In this document: one piece after another, positions 25,853-34,518 of the stretch | Numbering within the stretch: position 1 is the first letter of the stretch | Layout: every line of letters starts with the position of its first letter | Assembly (NCBI GenBank): GCA_031262365.1 | Contig: JAISHW010000052.1 | Span: 1 to 64,000 of the forward strand | Length of the DNA: 64,000 nucleotides | From: Lentimicrobiaceae bacterium | Lineage (GTDB): Bacteria; Bacteroidota; Bacteroidia; Bacteroidales; F082 | Reading direction: 5' to 3' | Position numbers and translations under genes: made by a program | The notes under the pieces: generated by a model | The model's database searches: none | The model's input: only the letters and a program-made list of their open reading frames with translations | What the model was told of the DNA's origin: nothing

Positions 25853-27130
25853 TTATCGAACAATCATTTTAATTACTTCGCTGTAATTGTTCGAATTGGT
25901 GAGTTGTAACAAATAAAATCCGTTTCTTAAATGAGCGGTTTCTATCTGGTAATTTTGAGCTCCGGCATCAAAATAATTTTCATCGGAAAATACTGTTTGT
26001 CCTTGTAAATCAATGATTTCAAAACGAATTTTCCCTGACTTGTTATTTTTAAAACTTAATGTTGTGTTTTCGCGTATCGGATTTGGGTATATGCTTGCGT
26101 AAAGCGATTCTTGCGAAAATTCATTCACGCCAACGTCACGTTTAGCTATCAATTTTAATACAATCGGAAGATGATCCGAATTTTGTTGCAATGCTTCTGC
26201 AACTTCTTGAGAAACAGAATTATTTGTTGGATTTGTAATGCTTTTATTCAAACGAATACCATCTTGCCCGAATGCTTTATACGATTCTTGAACATAAATC
26301 ATCTTACTGGTTCCAAAGCGTATTTCGTCCGAAATCATGATAAAATCGAATCGGTCGTCCATGCCACCGCTCGATGCACAGCCATTTGCTGTGTTGGTCG
26401 ATTGTGTGAAAATTTTTGCATAATCGACGTTATCGTGCCACTCGCCTTCCTGATCGATAGGATCTAACAAACGCGCATCGGCATTGGAATAATTCAACAT
26501 CAATTGGTAAGCGGCTTCCGATGCACTATAAAAATTAAAATCGCCCATAAACATGATATTATCGCTTGGATGATTGGCGGCGATATAACGCATCGTATTT
26601 TCAACCATGACGTTGCGTTTGGTGGCATCGTCAGGAGTATTGCCGGCTTTAAGATGCCCAACGATGCAAACAAACGTAATGGTATCGCCATTTGCTAAAT
26701 CGGGCGTTACGGCATACATTTCGTAAGCATCGATATCGCGTACATAAGTTTGAACAATTTTATGACTTTTTAAGCGCGCTTTTGTTGTATCATAAAAAAT
26801 ACAGTTGATAATATTTGAACCGGCTTGGTTGATTATCGGTGTTGATTTCCATGATTTTACACCATTGATATTCAAATTGTTATTTAAAAAATCGGTTATC
26901 AAATATTCTTTGGCTCCAAATTCATTTACAGTTAAAACATCGGGTTTTGCATCTGCGAGAATGGTCTGCAAATAAGCATTTTTTTGCGTTACGTTGTTAT
27001 TTGTGTTATTGCAAAAACCTACATTTACGCCATAATACAACAAATTATATTGCATTATTTTGAGCGTATCTTGAGCCGAGATAGAAAGAAAAAACAAAAA
27101 GAAAAAACAAAAAAACAGGAATCGTTTCAT
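25853..27130 (-). CDS. Secreted endonuclease/exonuclease/phosphatase with T9SS domain
   Basis: A 425-residue exported protein. A signal peptide (1-19) is followed by an EEP-fold domain (about 21-335) with MQYNLLYYG, VNEFGAKEYL, GHLKAG, MFMGDFNFY and SDHLPIVLKL, the usual metal and catalytic stations of DNase I-like enzymes. Residues about 345-425 are a type A T9SS sorting domain (IYPNPIRENT, DLQGQTV, LRNGFYLLQL). An extracellular nuclease or phosphodiesterase is likely, and the substrate cannot be read. It has its own -7 element. Confidence 0.88.
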   Translation of the reverse strand: MKRFLFFCFFFLFFLSISAQDTLKIMQYNLLYYGVNVGFCNNTNNNVTQKNAYLQTILADAKPDVLTVNEFGAKEYLITDFLNNNLNINGVKSWKSTPIINQAGSNIINCIFYDTTKARLKSHKIVQTYVRDIDAYEMYAVTPDLANGDTITFVCIVGHLKAGNTPDDATKRNVMVENTMRYIAANHPSDNIMFMGDFNFYSASEAAYQLMLNYSNADARLLDPIDQEGEWHDNVDYAKIFTQSTNTANGCASSGGMDDRFDFIMISDEIRFGTSKMIYVQESYKAFGQDGIRLNKSITNPTNNSVSQEVAEALQQNSDHLPIVLKLIAKRDVGVNEFSQESLYASIYPNPIRENTTLSFKNNKSGKIRFEIIDLQGQTVFSDENYFDAGAQNYQIETAHLRNGFYLLQLTNSNNYSEVIKMIVR

Positions 27131-27161
27131 GAAAAAGAGAGATATTAAATATATAAACAGT

Positions 27162-27169
27162 CAAAAGTA
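27162..27169 (-). promoter_or_regulatory. -7 element TACTTTTG of the EEP gene
   Basis: TAnnTTTG match on the minus strand, 31 nt before the ATG at 27130. Confidence 0.5.
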
Positions 27170-27240
27170 CATAAAATCGGCTCGTTTGCTACATTCAACG
27201 CATTTAAATTTTGAAGAGTGCTGTCTTTTCCCTATTTAGG

Positions 27241-27258
27241 AAGACTGTTTTCAGTCTT
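27241..27258. repeat. Small perfect hairpin
   Basis: AAGACTG, TTTT, CAGTCTT. It lies in the gene-free stretch 27170-27386, in which I see nothing else except a GC-rich imperfect inverted repeat at about 27273-27303. Function unknown. Confidence 0.4.
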
Positions 27259-27386
27259 ATGCTCCGAAATCCCGCACGAACGCCAAGCGCAGAAACGTTG
27301 TGCACAATAAAACGAACATCTTTTTTGTACTTTTAAGGTGCATATATCAAGTACTCGTTTTTGTTTTTAACACACTAAAAATAAGC

Positions 27387-27527
27387 ATTATAATTGATAT
27401 ATGCAATTTTTATTTTAGAAGTTTAGGTAATACAGATTCCCAAATAGACCAATTGGCTTACGGGCTTTACGATTTTACGGAAGAAGAAATTGAAATTATT
27501 ACAAAAAGAACCTATCCCAATGGATAA
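27387..27527 (+). pseudogene. Tail fragment resembling a restriction-modification methylase C-terminus
   Basis: The frame ends with NTDSQIDQLAYGLYDFTEE followed by EIEIITK. This resembles the IDxLVYxLYGLTEEEI tail common at the C-termini of Eco57I-like and related DNA methylases. No body of such a protein is present upstream, where the frame is AT-rich and uninformative. I read it as the end of a decayed gene; the left limit is approximate. Confidence 0.4.
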
Positions 27528-27747
27528 TATCAGTATAAATGTCAGTATAAATAACAATGAAAATGTCAGTATAAAAAATAAAATTATTGATATAATGACA
27601 CAAATGCCGTCAATTACCGTCAAAGAATTGGCAAAAATACTGTGTGTAACCGAAAGAACAATAAACAGACAAATTGATATTCTTAAAACAGAAAATAAAG
27701 TTGAGCGTTTAGGTTCAAGAAAAACAGGCTATTGGAAAATCAATTAA
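27520..27747 (+). CDS. Small winged-helix protein, possibly a remnant
   Basis: A 75-residue frame with an Asn/Val/Ser-rich N-terminus (NISINVSINNNENVS) and a winged-helix motif (TVKELAKILCVTERTINRQI, then RLGSRKTGYWKI). The same arrangement forms the C-terminal tail of AlbA_2-type ATP-binding (RecG-related) proteins, so this may be the leftover end of such a gene rather than a free regulator. It is in a different frame from the methylase-like tail it overlaps. ATG at 27520. Confidence 0.5.
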   Translation: MDNISINVSINNNENVSIKNKIIDIMTQMPSITVKELAKILCVTERTINRQIDILKTENKVERLGSRKTGYWKIN

Positions 27748-27838
27748 AGAAAATGAGATTGAAAAAACGACAGATAACACCATGTTAAAAACGGAAATTG
27801 GTTTGTGTTTATATCTTGCAGCCCGTTGCCTTTTTTCT

Positions 27839-27846
27839 TATTTTTG
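27839..27846 (+). promoter_or_regulatory. -7 element TATTTTTG of the M64 gene, with -33 TTG
   Basis: TAnnTTTG match with a TTG at 27816-27818, 20 bp upstream. It lies 27 nt before ATG 27874 and inside the longer open frame, so it supports the inner start. Confidence 0.5.
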
Positions 27847-27873
27847 ACGAAGTCATTTAAAAAATCTCTTGCG

Positions 27874-29148
27874 ATGAAAAAAACCTTGTTTTTTAGTATT
27901 TTTTGGCTGTTGTCGGTAGTTTCTTTGGCACAATACGATCACTTTTTTGAGGCGGCGACACTTCGTATCGATTACATACATGCCGGAACCGACAAAACAG
28001 AATTTTATGCCTTGGAAAATCTGATCAAAGAACCTTACTGGGGCGGTTCGAAAACCAATTTGGTTGACACGTTGCGTTACGGCGATTATTTTTTCGAAGT
28101 ATATGATAACGCAAACCAACAATTGATTTACTCGCGTGGCTATTGCAACCTATTTGGCGAATGGCAAACAACGGAAGAAGCCAAACGTGTACAGCGAAGT
28201 TTCGACGAAAGCATCGTGTTTCCATTTCCGAAACATCCGGTTGATGTTCGTTTTTACAGTCGGAATCACGATAATGGAAATTTTGATTTAAAGTTTCAGA
28301 TTGCTATTGATCCGAAAGATTACTTCATCAAACCGGCAAAGAAATTGCCTTTTGCTATTTTTAATGTTTATGGCGATAAACCAAGCGAACAAGCGGTTGA
28401 CATTGTAATTTTACCTGATGGTTACACAAATACCGAATTAGGAAAGTTCATCATTGATAGCCAAAGTTTTGCAAAAAGTTTGTTTGCTTACGAACCTTTT
28501 AAATCGTATCAAGATAGGTTCAATATCAGAGCTGTTTTAGCATACTCAGATGAGAGTGGTGTGGCGATTCCTGCCGACAGCATTTGGCCACAAACGGTAC
28601 TTTCGTCGAGTTTTTATACTTTCGATTCGGAGCGTTATTGCATGAGTTACGACCACACCGCCATCCGCAATTTAGCCGGACAAATACCTTACGATCAGAT
28701 TTATATCCTTACAAACACCGAAAAATATGGTGGAGGCGGTATTTACAACTTTTACAGCGTGAGTGCTGCCGAAAATTCGAGTTCGGCGAAAATAATCGTA
28801 CACGAGTTCGGACATGCGTTTGCCGGATTAGGTGACGAATATTTTGACTCATCGACCGCTTACGACGGTTTTTATAATCTTGCCTTCGAGCCTTGGGAAC
28901 CGAATTTGACCACTTTAGTCGATTTCGACAAAAAATGGAAGCATCTTGTCGGTAAAAAAACGCCAATTCCGACACCTGTAACCGAAAAAACAATCCATCA
29001 AACAGGCGTTTTCGAAGGAGGTGGTTATTGCGCTAAAGGCATGTATCGTCCGGCTTTTGATTGCTTGATGCACACGTTCAAAGGCGAAGTTTTTTGCGAA
29101 ACATGCTCCGCCGCCATCATCCAAATGATTCATTTTTACAGCGATTAA
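27874..29148 (+). CDS. M64 family metallopeptidase
   Basis: A 424-residue exported zinc peptidase of the IgA-peptidase M64 family. A signal peptide (1-19, ending SLAQ) is followed by an N-terminal M64-type beta domain (about 20-165) and the peptidase domain with VDIVILPDGYT and the zinc motif HEFGHAFAGLGDEY. The open frame begins at 27805, but MKKTLFFSIF at 27874 is a proper signal-peptide start downstream of a -7 element. IgA cleavage is known for one family member only, so the natural substrate here is open. No T9SS domain is seen. Confidence 0.9.
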   Translation: MKKTLFFSIFWLLSVVSLAQYDHFFEAATLRIDYIHAGTDKTEFYALENLIKEPYWGGSKTNLVDTLRYGDYFFEVYDNANQQLIYSRGYCNLFGEWQTTEEAKRVQRSFDESIVFPFPKHPVDVRFYSRNHDNGNFDLKFQIAIDPKDYFIKPAKKLPFAIFNVYGDKPSEQAVDIVILPDGYTNTELGKFIIDSQSFAKSLFAYEPFKSYQDRFNIRAVLAYSDESGVAIPADSIWPQTVLSSSFYTFDSERYCMSYDHTAIRNLAGQIPYDQIYILTNTEKYGGGGIYNFYSVSAAENSSSAKIIVHEFGHAFAGLGDEYFDSSTAYDGFYNLAFEPWEPNLTTLVDFDKKWKHLVGKKTPIPTPVTEKTIHQTGVFEGGGYCAKGMYRPAFDCLMHTFKGEVFCETCSAAIIQMIHFYSD

Positions 29149-29223
29149 CACTTGTTTTTGTATTTCTTTATGAATCAATAAATTGTATTCGGACAGCTAC
29201 TTGATTATTCGGATAAATAGTAC

Positions 29224-29231
29224 TACTTTTG
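29224..29231 (+). promoter_or_regulatory. -33/-7 promoter of ptb-buk
   Basis: TACTTTTG with a TTG at 29201-29203, 20 bp upstream, a good match to the Bacteroidota consensus. It is 46 nt before the ptb ATG. Confidence 0.6.
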
Positions 29232-29277
29232 CACCCGTTTTTAACCTTATTTTTCTTAAACAAAAAAGAATACACCG

Positions 29278-30189
29278 ATGAAAATCACAAAATTGGAGCA
29301 AATGTTCGATGTGCTGCGCAACAGTCCTAAAAAAACCTTAATTGCCGCTTACGCGAACGACGATCATACAATCAGTGCTGTCAATCAGGCAGTTGATATG
29401 GGACTTATTGATGCCATTTTGATTGGCGATCAAGATACGATAGCCAAAGTCTGCAAAGAAGAAAATATCGATATAACAAAATTTCGCGTTGTACACGAAC
29501 CTGACGAAATGAAAGCTACCACAAAAGCCTGCGTGATGATTAACGAAGGCGAAGGAAACATTTTGATGAAAGGACTTGTGAGTACCGATAAATACATGCG
29601 TGCAATTCTGAATAAAGAAACCGGATTGATGAACAAAGGCGCAATTTTGAGTCATGTTACGGTAATGGAAATTCCGTCGTATCATAAATTGCTTGTTGCG
29701 AGCGATGTAGCCATTATTCCGTATCCCGAATTAGCCGAAAAAATAGTGATTACAAACAACGTCATCAATGTTGCAAACGCGCTTGGCATCGAAAAACCGA
29801 AAGTAGCGATTATTGCAGCTACCGAACAGGTTTCGCCACGTATGCAAGCAACTATCGACGGCTGTATCCTTTCGAAAATGGCTGAAAGAGGTCAAATTAA
29901 AGGTGCTTATGTCGATGGACCGTTAGCGCTCGACGTAGCAATTGACAAAGAAAGTGCTAAAATAAAAAAACTGACCGGCGAAGTTGCCGGCGATGCTGAT
30001 TGTTTGGTGTTTCCGAATATTGAATCGGGAAACATTTTATACAAATCGAACTCGAAAATTGCAGGAGGTGAACAAGCCGCTTTCGTTGTAGGAGCTCGCG
30101 TTCCTTGCGTTCTTTCGTCGCGTGGCGACAGCACGCTTACAAAATTATATTCAATCGCTTTGGCTGCACTCACTGCCCCAACAAAATAA
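29278..30189 (+). CDS. ptb: Phosphate butyryltransferase
   Basis: A 303-residue enzyme of the phosphate acetyl/butyryltransferase family, converting butyryl-CoA and phosphate to butyryl phosphate. Recognisable blocks are NILMKGLVSTDKYMRAILNKETGL, LSHVTVMEIPSYHKLL and the C-terminal GARVPCVLSSRGDS. It is followed after 23 nt by the kinase that uses its product, which favours butyryl or branched-chain acyl over acetyl. The exact chain length cannot be told. Confidence 0.9.
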   Translation: MKITKLEQMFDVLRNSPKKTLIAAYANDDHTISAVNQAVDMGLIDAILIGDQDTIAKVCKEENIDITKFRVVHEPDEMKATTKACVMINEGEGNILMKGLVSTDKYMRAILNKETGLMNKGAILSHVTVMEIPSYHKLLVASDVAIIPYPELAEKIVITNNVINVANALGIEKPKVAIIAATEQVSPRMQATIDGCILSKMAERGQIKGAYVDGPLALDVAIDKESAKIKKLTGEVAGDADCLVFPNIESGNILYKSNSKIAGGEQAAFVVGARVPCVLSSRGDSTLTKLYSIALAALTAPTK

Positions 30190-30212
30190 CTTACAAATAG
30201 CACAAAATAATC

Positions 30213-31295
30213 ATGAGTACAATCGAAAACATTCTCATACTGACAATCAATCCGGGATCTACTTCGACAAAATTTGCTGTTTTTGAAAATCACAAACCGC
30301 TGTTCGTAAAAACAATTCGCCATTCAGCTGAAGAACTGGAACAATTTGACAAAATCACCGACCAATTCGAATTTCGTAAAGAATTGATCATGAAAGCACT
30401 CAAAGAAACAGATGTTGATTTGGATAAAATCAGAGTTGTTGTTGGACGCGGCGGCTTGTTGCGACCTATCGAATCGGGGATTTATGAAGTAAACGATAAG
30501 ATGATCAATGACTTATACACGAGTCCGTTTGGCGAACACGCCAGTAACTTGGGTGGTCTGATTGCCGAAAACATCGCAAAATTGCTTCCCAACGCACGGG
30601 CGTTTATCGCCGATCCGGTTGTTGTTGACGAATTGCAAGATTTGGCGCGTTTTTCGGGACATCCAAAGTTTCCGCGCATCTCGATTTTTCATGCTTTGAA
30701 CCAAAAAGCTATTGCGCGTCAACACGCGAAAAATATCCAACGCAACTACGAAGATTTGAACTTGATTGTTGTGCATTTGGGAGGCGGAATTTCGGTTGCA
30801 GCGCATCAAAAAGGTCTTGTAATTGATGTAAACAACGCTCTAAACGGTGACGGACCATTCTCTCCTGAGCGATCGGGCGGCTTACCGACAGCGGCTTTGG
30901 TAAACGCCTGTTTTAGCGGCGAATTTTCGAAAAAGGAAATCACAAAAATGCTTGTTGGCGAAGGTGGTTTGGTTGCCTATTTGGGAACGAATAGCACCAT
31001 CGAGACGAAAGAAAAAATCAGCAATGGCGACAAATTTGCCGAGCTTGTTTACGATGCAATGGGCTATCAAATTGCAAAAGAAATTGGTGCGATGGCAGCG
31101 GTGTTGAGTTTTGATGTGGATTACATTTTGTTTACAGGTGGCATCGCTTACGACAGCACTTTTGTAAATAAAATTTCTACTCGTGTCGAAAAAATTGCTC
31201 CAGTAGCTGTGTATCCGGGCGAAGATGAACTTCAGGCATTAGCAATGAACGGTTTAATGGTACTCATGGGCGAAATAGATCCAAAAGCGTATTAA
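30213..31295 (+). CDS. buk: Butyrate kinase
   Basis: A 360-residue acetokinase-family enzyme that makes ATP from butyryl phosphate (or works in reverse to activate fatty acids). It has LTINPGSTSTKFAVF at the start, VGRGGLLRPIESG, the phosphate loop VVHLGGGISVAAH, DGPFSPERSGGLP and FTGGIAYDS. It forms an operon with ptb and is closed by a strong terminator. An acyl-CoA synthesis pathway is not visible in this window. Confidence 0.93.
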   Translation: MSTIENILILTINPGSTSTKFAVFENHKPLFVKTIRHSAEELEQFDKITDQFEFRKELIMKALKETDVDLDKIRVVVGRGGLLRPIESGIYEVNDKMINDLYTSPFGEHASNLGGLIAENIAKLLPNARAFIADPVVVDELQDLARFSGHPKFPRISIFHALNQKAIARQHAKNIQRNYEDLNLIVVHLGGGISVAAHQKGLVIDVNNALNGDGPFSPERSGGLPTAALVNACFSGEFSKKEITKMLVGEGGLVAYLGTNSTIETKEKISNGDKFAELVYDAMGYQIAKEIGAMAAVLSFDVDYILFTGGIAYDSTFVNKISTRVEKIAPVAVYPGEDELQALAMNGLMVLMGEIDPKAY

Positions 31296-31319
31296 AATTT
31301 TGGTGAAAAAAACATAAAA

Positions 31320-31356
31320 ACAGGGCGGTAAACACAAACGTTTGCCGCCCTGTTTT
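31320..31356 (+). terminator. Rho-independent terminator after buk
   Basis: A 14-bp GC-rich stem with one G-T pair (ACAGGGCGGTAAAC and its complement) and a 6-nt loop, followed by TTTT. It starts 25 nt after the buk stop. Confidence 0.85.
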
Positions 31357-31393
31357 GCAGTAAATCATTGCACACACGTTATTAAAATAAAAT

Positions 31394-31401
31394 TACCTTT
31401 G
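31394..31401 (+). promoter_or_regulatory. -7 element TACCTTTG of the permease gene
   Basis: TAnnTTTG match 23 nt before the TTG start at 31425. It supports that start, since no ATG lies in between. Confidence 0.5.
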
Positions 31402-31424
31402 TTGTTTCAGTAATAAAACCGGTT

Positions 31425-32663
31425 TTGAATACGCCATTTTTCATTGCACGACGCTATTTATTTGCTAAAAAAAGCCATAACCTGATCAACATCATCACGG
31501 CTATTTCGGTGATTGGTGTTGGTGTTGGTGCTTTTGCACTTATTGTGGTGCTTTCGGTATTCAACGGATTCGAATCAGTGATTACAAAAATGGTTAATCA
31601 TTTGACTCCTGAACTGTTAATCGAACCGATAAAAGGCAAAACAATTGATTTGAAACAGTTTCCGATAACTGAAATTTATGATGTTGAAGGTGTTTTAGAA
31701 GTGATTCCTGCAATTACAGAAGACGCGCTTTTTCAGTCGAACGAACGCCAACATATCGGACGCATCAAAGCCGTAGGAAATGCTTATCAGGAATTGGAAC
31801 ATTTGCAAGAAATTTTGGTTCAGGGAGAATTTCTGTTACAGAATCAAAAACATCGTTTTGCCGTACTTGGTGCCGGTGTGGTTTGGTATTTAGGTGTCAA
31901 CGTTAACAGTCCTACGGCACAAATTCAGATTTATTTGCCTAAACGCGGCAATCCGAGTTCGTTTCGTTTCGAAAATACGTTTAGCACTGCTTCAATTACG
32001 CCGGTCGGCGTGTTTGCAACACAACAAGAAATTGATGAACAGCTTGTTATCGTTCCTTTTGATTGGACTTCGGAACAGCTTGGCTTCGATAATGAAGCGA
32101 CTGAAATAGAAATTTTTGTAAAGAAAAACAGTAATGTTAAAAAATTAAAGAAAAACATTCAAACAATTGTTGGCGATTCGTTTACTGTAAAAAATCGTTT
32201 CGAGCAACAAGAAACACTTTATCGTATCATGCGTTCCGAAAAGTGGGCAATTTTCGTGATTCTGACGTTTATTCTGATTATGGCAACGTTCAATGTCGTT
32301 GGTTCGCTCAGTATGTTGATTATTGATAAACAAAAAGACATCAATATTTTAAAAACGATTGGATCAAACAAAAACATGCTTTATCGTTTGTTTATGATAG
32401 AAGGGATGATGATCAATGTATTCGGTGGAATTATCGGCTTGATTTTGGGGATTATTATTGTTTTGTTGCAACAAGAATTTGGCTTGCTCAAATTGGGCGA
32501 CGGATCCGGTTCTTTCATCATAGATGCGTATCCCGTTGCATTAAAATTTATTGATGTACTGATTGTATTGTTTACGGTTGTGTGTATCGGTTGGATTTCG
32601 GCTTTTTTTACGGTAAGACAGGCTTTAAGAAAAATCAAAGAAATTAAATTGACAACACGCTAA
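31425..32663 (+). CDS. LolC/LolE-type ABC transporter permease
   Basis: A 412-residue inner-membrane protein of the FtsX/MacB permease superfamily, in the layout of lipoprotein-releasing LolC/E. It starts FFIARRYLFAKKSHNLINII, has one N-terminal helix, a large periplasmic domain (about 45-270) and three C-terminal helices. The start codon is TTG, because there is no in-frame ATG near the conserved N-terminus. The ATPase partner is not adjacent. The stop overlaps the convergent rsmA stop by 4 bp. Confidence 0.85.
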   Translation: MNTPFFIARRYLFAKKSHNLINIITAISVIGVGVGAFALIVVLSVFNGFESVITKMVNHLTPELLIEPIKGKTIDLKQFPITEIYDVEGVLEVIPAITEDALFQSNERQHIGRIKAVGNAYQELEHLQEILVQGEFLLQNQKHRFAVLGAGVVWYLGVNVNSPTAQIQIYLPKRGNPSSFRFENTFSTASITPVGVFATQQEIDEQLVIVPFDWTSEQLGFDNEATEIEIFVKKNSNVKKLKKNIQTIVGDSFTVKNRFEQQETLYRIMRSEKWAIFVILTFILIMATFNVVGSLSMLIIDKQKDINILKTIGSNKNMLYRLFMIEGMMINVFGGIIGLILGIIIVLLQQEFGLLKLGDGSGSFIIDAYPVALKFIDVLIVLFTVVCIGWISAFFTVRQALRKIKEIKLTTR

Positions 32664-33484
32664 ATTTCTTTTTCGTAAATCAAATTTGTAAGTACGATAA
32701 ATTCATCAACACGCAGTTGTTCGGGACGTTTGTCAAAAATCTTGTTTTCGATGATTTCGGCGTTCAATAGCGGTCGCAACGAATTACGCAGGGTTTTACG
32801 ACGCTGGTTGAACGCTTGTTTGATGATTTTTTTGAACAATATTTCATCGCAATTCAACTTTTTCGTGTTGTTTCGGCGCAACCGAATAACAGCTGATTTT
32901 ACTTTTGGAGGCGGATTGAACACGTTTTCGTTTACCGTAAACAAATATTCGATGTCGTACCAAGCCTGAAGCAGCACGCTCAAAATACCATAAGCTTTCT
33001 TTCCGGGAGGCGAACTCAAGCGTTCGGCAACTTCTTTCTGAACCATACCCACCACTTCGGTTACAATTTCTTTGTAATCAATTATATGAAAAAAAATCTG
33101 ACTGCTGATATTGTACGGGAAATTGCCAATAATACCGATGTTTTCAGCCGAAAAATCTGTCAATTTTGTACGCAAAAAATCGACTTCAATCAAGTTGGTT
33201 CTTAATTCAGGGAAATGCTCGGAAAGATATGCAACCGACTCGCTATCAATTTCAACAACAACTAATTTTTCTTTCAATTCCGGCAGCAAATATTGTGTCA
33301 ACACCCCCATTCCGGCACCGACTTCAATCACTTTGTCGTGATCGGTCGAAAGTTGTTTGACAATTTTTTGCGCAATATTTTGATCGATCAAAAAATGTTG
33401 ACCTAAACTTTTTTTCGGTTTAACCGTTTCCGGAAATCGGTTTAGATGTGATTTATCGAAATTTTTAACCTTGTTGATCCTCAT
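32660..33484 (-). CDS. rsmA: 16S rRNA (adenine1518/1519-N6)-dimethyltransferase
   Basis: A 274-residue KsgA-family enzyme that dimethylates two adenines in helix 45 of 16S rRNA. It carries KKSLGQHFLIDQNIAQKIV, the SAM loop EVGAGMGVLTQYL, NFPYNISSQIFF (catalytic NxPY-type motif) and a C-terminal helical domain. The frame is open to 33598, but the family N-terminus fits the ATG at 33484, which still overlaps the deaminase gene by 20 bp. Confidence 0.94.
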   Translation of the reverse strand: MRINKVKNFDKSHLNRFPETVKPKKSLGQHFLIDQNIAQKIVKQLSTDHDKVIEVGAGMGVLTQYLLPELKEKLVVVEIDSESVAYLSEHFPELRTNLIEVDFLRTKLTDFSAENIGIIGNFPYNISSQIFFHIIDYKEIVTEVVGMVQKEVAERLSSPPGKKAYGILSVLLQAWYDIEYLFTVNENVFNPPPKVKSAVIRLRRNNTKKLNCDEILFKKIIKQAFNQRRKTLRNSLRPLLNAEIIENKIFDKRPEQLRVDEFIVLTNLIYEKEI

Positions 33485-33965
33485 AATGTTGTAATTCGTC
33501 GTGAATGTATTCGATCGACACGCCAGCTTCTGCAAATAGGGCTTCCGATTCAGTACCATCGTGGTATTTTCGTTCACAAACAACGCGCACAATGCCACAA
33601 TTGATAATCAACATGGCGCAGGTCCGACAAGGTGTCATGCGGCAATACAAGGTGCTTTTGTCGAGCGCGATACCGCGGCGTGCCGCTTGTGTAATCGCGT
33701 TTTGTTCGGCATGAACGGTACGCATACAATGTTGTGTAATACGACCATCATCGTGAATCACTTTTTTGAATAAATGACCCACTTCGTCGCAATGCGCCAA
33801 ACCACGCGGCGAGCCAACGTAGCCGGTTACCAAAATTTGTTTATCTTTCACAATCACACAGCCGCTACGACCCCGATTGCACGTAGCTCTGCTCGCTACA
33901 GTATCAGCAAGTTTGATAAAATAGTCGTCCCAACTTGGGCGGTTATAGTTGGAGTTCGTTTCCAT
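33465..33965 (-). CDS. Deoxycytidylate (dCMP) deaminase family protein
   Basis: A 166-residue zinc deaminase likely converting dCMP to dUMP for thymidylate synthesis. The zinc site is TVHAEQNAITQAAR with CRMTPCRTCAMLIINCG, and the N-terminal SRATCNRGRSGCVIVKD is typical of dCMP deaminases. It overlaps the upstream kinase gene by 23 bp and the downstream rsmA by 20 bp, so the three are tightly coupled. Confidence 0.92.
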   Translation of the reverse strand: METNSNYNRPSWDDYFIKLADTVASRATCNRGRSGCVIVKDKQILVTGYVGSPRGLAHCDEVGHLFKKVIHDDGRITQHCMRTVHAEQNAITQAARRGIALDKSTLYCRMTPCRTCAMLIINCGIVRVVCERKYHDGTESEALFAEAGVSIEYIHDELQHYEDQQG

Positions 33966-34518
33966 TGGTTACTTTTTGTAATACGGTTTCGACTTGTTGA
34001 ATTAATTCGAAAATTGTTCCATTGTTTATGAATAAATAATCGGCTTCGCGAATGCAACGTTCCAGATTTTGCTTGTTTGGGTCATCAGAAGTCATTTCGC
34101 GTTTTTCGTTTGCGATAAATGTCTCGAAACTGATTTTATCGGTTTCAGAAGCTCTTTCGGCAATCCGTTTGTAACGGATTTTCGGGTCGGCATCGACTGC
34201 CAGAAGCAAAAAATGTCCTTTCTGGCGCAACGAAGTAATTTCGCCGAACGTGCGAATGCTTTCTATCACAGCAGGTTTCCCTGTTTTTATGGCTCTTTCG
34301 TAAAGTTGATCGATGATATAGCTTGGCGAATGGCTATGGCGCAATTCGTTTGCGACGGTAGTCATGCTGTCGCGATCGACTTTTAGTCCGCGGCGTTCGA
34401 TTTCTTCAATCAAAAAACCACGCGCCGAAAAGTGTATAAATCCTTTTTGTTGCACCAAATAATCAACAATTGTTCCTTTGCCGGCTCCTAAGGTTCCTGT
34501 AATTCCGATGACGTTCAT
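33943..34518 (-). CDS. P-loop nucleotide kinase-like protein
   Basis: A 191-residue P-loop protein with ITGTLGAGKGT at residue 6 and a lid-type region, like adenylate, dephospho-CoA or deoxynucleoside monophosphate kinases. The substrate cannot be assigned from the motif alone. Its overlap with a dCMP deaminase gene suggests a nucleotide-related role, which is inference. It is coupled to the LOG-family gene by an ATGA overlap. Confidence 0.75.
   Translation of the reverse strand: MNVIGITGTLGAGKGTIVDYLVQQKGFIHFSARGFLIEEIERRGLKVDRDSMTTVANELRHSHSPSYIIDQLYERAIKTGKPAVIESIRTFGEITSLRQKGHFLLLAVDADPKIRYKRIAERASETDKISFETFIANEKREMTSDDPNKQNLERCIREADYLFINNGTIFELIQQVETVLQKVTNGNELQL

Noticed and set aside
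27273-27303. Inverted repeat GCACAACG...CGTTCGTGC, considered as an integron attC site
   Set aside because: The core does not match RYYYAAC/GTTRRRY, the arms are interrupted by a bulge, and no integrase or cassette is present.
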